Assembly (NCBI GenBank): GCA_947650285.1
Contig: CANTFL010001481.1
Coordinates: forward strand, 62,001 to 126,000
Source: Hyaloperonospora brassicae
Lineage: Eukaryota; Oomycota; Peronosporomycetes; Peronosporales; Peronosporaceae
Length of the DNA: 64,000 bases
Direction: 5' to 3'
In this document: positions 60,901 through 64,000 of the stretch, piece after piece
How the letters are laid out: each line of letters begins with the position of its first letter
How positions within the stretch are numbered: the stretch's first letter is position 1
Translations under genes and position numbers: made by a program
The notes under the pieces: model-generated
Databases searched by the model: none
The model's input: only the letters and a program-made list of their open reading frames with translations
Told to the model about the DNA's origin: nothing

Positions 60901-63900
60901 CCCCAGCAATTTATTGCGATTCATGATCGCTCCCAGCGATTGGGTGTGATTTCTGATCGCCCCCAGCAATTTTATGCGATTCATGATCGACCCCAGCGAT
61001 TAAATGCGATTCGTGATCGCTCTTAGCGATTGGGTGTGATTTCTGATCGCCCCCAGCAATTTTATGCGATTCATGATCGACCCCAGCGATTAAATGCGAT
61101 TCGTGATCGCTCTTAGCGATTGGGTGTGATTTCTGATCGCCCCCAGCAATTTTATGCGATTCCTGATCGCCCCCAGCAATTTATTGCGATTCGTGATCGC
61201 TCTTAGCGATTGGGTGTGATTTCTGATCGCCCCCAGCAATTTTATGCGATTCCTGATCGCCCCCAGCAATTTAATGCGATTCGTGATCGCTCCCAGCGAT
61301 TGGGTGTGATTTCTGATCGCCCCCAGCAATTTTATGCGATTCATGATCGACCCCAGCGATTAAATGCGATTCGTGATCGCTCTTAGCGATTGGGTGTGAT
61401 TTCTGATCGCCCCCAGCAATTTTATGCGATTCCTGATCGCCCCCAGCAATTTATTGCGATTCGTGATCGCTCTTAGCGATTGGGTGTGATTTCTGATCGC
61501 CCCCAGCAATTTTATGCGATTCATGATCGACCCCAGCGATTAAATGCGATTCGTGATCGCTCTTAGCGATTGGGTGTGATTTCTGATCGCCCCCAGCAAT
61601 TTTATGCGATTCATGATCGACCCCAGCGATTAAATGCGATTCGTGATCGCTCTTAGCGATTGGGTGTGATTTCTGATCGCCCCCAGCAATTTTATGCGAT
61701 TCATGATCGACCCCAGCGATTAAATGCGATTCGTGATCGCTCTTAGCGATTGGGTGTGATTTCTGATCGCCCCCAGCAATTTTATGCGATTCATGATCGA
61801 CCCCAGCGATTAAATGCGATTCGTGATCGCTCTTAGCGATTGGGTGTGATTTCTGATCGCCCCCAGCAATTTTATGCGATTCATGATCGACCCCAGCAAT
61901 TAAATGCGATTCGTGATCGCTCTTAGCGATTGGGTGTGATTTCTGATCGCCCCCAGCAATTTTATGCGATTCCTGATCGCCCCCAGCAATTTATTGCGAT
62001 TCATGATCGCTCCCAGCGATTGGGTGTGATTTCTGATCGCCCCCAGCAATTTTATGCGATTCATGATCGACCCCAGCGATTAAATGCGATTCGTGATCGC
62101 TCTTAGCGATTGGGTGTGATTTCTGATCGCCCCCAGCAATTTTATGCGATTCCTGATCGACCCCAGCGATTAAATGCGATTCGTGATCGCTCTTAGCGAT
62201 TGGGTGTGATTTCTGATCGCCCCCAGCAATTTTATGCGATTCATGATCGACCCCAGCGATTAAATGCGATTCGTGATCGCTCTTAGCGATTGGGTGTGAT
62301 TTCTGATCGCCCCCAGCAATTTTATGCGATTCATGATCGACCCCAGCGATTAAATGCGATTCGTGATCGCTCTTAGCGATTGGGTGTGATTTCTGATCGC
62401 CCCCAGCAATTTTATGCGATTCCTGATCGCCCCCAGCAATTTATTGCGATTCATGATCGCTCCCAGCGATTGGGTGTGATTTCTGATCGCCCCCAGCAAT
62501 TTTATGCGATTCATGATCGACCCCAGCGATTAAATGCGATTCGTGATCGCTCTTAGCGATTGGGTGTGATTTCTGATCGCCCCCAGCAATTTTATGCGAT
62601 TCATGATCGACCCCAGCGATTAAATGCGATTCGTGATCGCTCTTAGCGATTGGGTGTGATTTCTGATCGCCCCCAGCAATTTTATGCGATTCATGATCGA
62701 CCCCAGCGATTAAATGCGATTCGTGATCGCTCTTAGCGATTGGGTGTGATTTCTGATCGCCCCCAGCAATTTTATGCGATTCATGATCGACCCCAGCGAT
62801 TAAATGCGATTCGTGATCGCTCTTAGCGATTGGGTGTGATTTCTGATCGCCCCCAGCAATTTTATGCGATTCCTGATCGCCCCCAGCGATTAAATGCGAT
62901 TCGTGATCGCTCTTAGCGATTGGGTGTGATTTCTGATCGCCCCCAGCAATTTTATGCGATTCATGATCGACCCCAGCGATTAAATGCGATTCGTGATCGC
63001 TCTTAGCGATTGGGTGTGATTTCTGATCGCCCCCAGCAATTTTATGCGATTCCTGATCGCCCCCAGCGATTAAATGCGATTCGTGATCGCTCTTAGCGAT
63101 TGGGTGTGATTTCTGATCGCCCCCAGCAATTTTATGCGATTCATGATCGACCCCAGCGATTAAATGCGATTCGTGATCGCTCTTAGCGATTGGGTGTGAT
63201 TTCTGATCGCCCCCAGCAATTTTATGCGATTCATGATCGACCCCAGCGATTAAATGCGATTCGTGATCGCTCTTAGCGATTGGGTGTGATTTCTGATCGC
63301 CCCCAGCAATTTTATGCGATTCATGATCGACCCCAGCGATTAAATGCGATTCGTGATCGCTCTTAGCGATTGGGTGTGATTTCTGATCGCCCCCAGCAAT
63401 TTTATGCGATTCATGATCGACCCCAGCGATTAAATGCGATTCGTGATCGCTCTTAGCGATTGGGTGTGATTTCTGATCGCCCCCAGCAATTTTATGCGAT
63501 TCATGATCGACCCCAGCGATTAAATGCGATTCGTGATCGCTCTTAGCGATTGGGTGTGATTTCTGATCGCCCCCAGCAATTTTATGCGATTCCTGATCGC
63601 CCCCAGCGATTAAATGCGATTCGTGATCGCTCTTAGCGATTGGGTGTGATTTCTGATCGCCCCCAGCAATTTTATGCGATTCCTGATCGCCCCCAGCAAT
63701 TTATTGCGATTCGTGATCGCTCCCAGCGATTGGGTGTGATTTCTGATCGCCCCCAGCAATTTTATGCGATTCATGATCGACCCCAGCGATTAAATGCGAT
63801 TCGTGATCGCTCTTAGCGATTGGGTGTGATTTCTGATCGCCCCCAGCAATTTTATGCGATTCATGATCGACCCCAGCGATTAAATGCGATTCGTGATCGC

Positions 63901-64000
63901 TCTTAGCGATTGGGTGTGATTTCTGATCGCCCCCAGCAATTTTATGCGATTCCTGATCGCCCCCAGCAATTTATTGCGATTCATGATCGCTCCCAGCGAT
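57962..64000 (+). repeat. Block 7: 3-monomer, 90-bp HOR array, highly homogeneous
   Basis: The unit is CAATTTTATGCG, CGATTAAATGCG and CTCTTAGCGATTGGG, three 30-bp monomers. The third monomer recurs every 90 bp from 57,961 to 63,991 (67 periods) with no net insertion or deletion. About a dozen units instead carry CTCCCAGCGATTGGG, and some have CAATTTATTGCG as the middle monomer. First-monomer ends alternate between TTCAT and TTCCT. The unit has 43/90 GC and 8 CpGs. The array continues past the window. Confidence 0.96.

Larger units (their letters stand above)
1..64000 (+). repeat. Tandem satellite array, ~30-bp monomer, nested higher-order repeats
   Basis: The whole window is head-to-tail copies of a 30-bp monomer. 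A representative one is 49,561-49,590, starting GATCGCCCCCAGCGATT. Near-invariant parts are GATCG at positions 1-5, a C-run, AGC at 11-13 and GATT near 24-27. Positions 6, 14-15, 18-24 and 28-30 vary and define monomer classes. Twenty-nine-bp classes also occur. I saw no inverted monomer and no recognisable transposon. The generic monomer is 18/30 GC. Long multi-kb tandem arrays with HORs are known from eukaryotic centromeric, pericentromeric and subtelomeric satellites; that this is such a locus is inference. I do not recognise the monomer as a named family. Confidence 0.97.

Noticed and set aside
57962..64000. CRISPR array (regular 30-bp repeats)
   Set aside because: Repeats abut directly with no unique spacers, and the composition is eukaryotic satellite-like with no cas genes.
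57962..64000. Canonical G-quadruplex in the satellite monomer
   Set aside because: The minus strand has one long G-run per 30 bp, so loops would be about 25 nt, too long for a typical G4. Only the insert at 10.7 kb has dense G-runs.

Overview
This window is one uninterrupted block of tandem satellite DNA. It is built almost entirely from a single family of about 30-bp monomers, all in the same orientation from base 1 to base 64,000, and both ends lie inside the array. I found no protein-coding gene, RNA gene, recognisable transposon, CRISPR array or regulatory cassette that I can support. The many open frames arise because a 30-bp unit is ten codons long, so a stop-free frame stays stop-free until a 29-bp or otherwise indel-bearing monomer shifts it. 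This kind of sequence is typical of pericentromeric, centromeric or subtelomeric heterochromatin in a eukaryote, probably an animal. I cannot name the species, and I do not recognise the monomer as a named satellite.

The generic monomer begins GATCGCCCCCAGCGATT and ends near GTGATTCCT. GATC recurs about every 30 bp and GATTC about once per monomer. A distinctive 29-bp monomer (core CTATCAATC) followed by a CAAGTGAATG or CAAGTAAATG monomer marks most higher-order repeat (HOR) units in blocks 2 to 6 and is absent from block 7.

Layout. Block 1 (1-4,360) is diverged monomers with a copy pair offset by 2,815 bp. Block 2 (4,361-14,430) has irregular HORs, a recurring 0.24-kb cassette and one anomalous GC-rich interruption at 10,658-10,935. 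Block 3 (14,431-26,110) is an 11-monomer, 328-bp HOR. Block 4 (26,111-39,150) is a 9-monomer, 268-bp HOR leading into a 26-monomer, 773-bp HOR. Block 5 (39,151-49,769) resolves into a clean 7-monomer, 209-bp HOR. Block 6 (49,770-57,590) is a mosaic with nested duplications of 687 and 1,190 bp and pieces like blocks 4 and 5. Block 7 (57,962-64,000) is a very homogeneous 3-monomer, 90-bp HOR that stays in perfect register for about 6 kb and runs off the window.

There are no genes to work together. The biological content is the array's history: successive amplification of different HOR types from one monomer family, reshuffling at junctions by unequal exchange or conversion, and a gradient from diverged monomers on the left to a recently amplified array on the right. 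Three short deletion-rich patches (10,658-10,935, 24,061-24,090, 38,038-38,220) look more like consensus or assembly error than biology.
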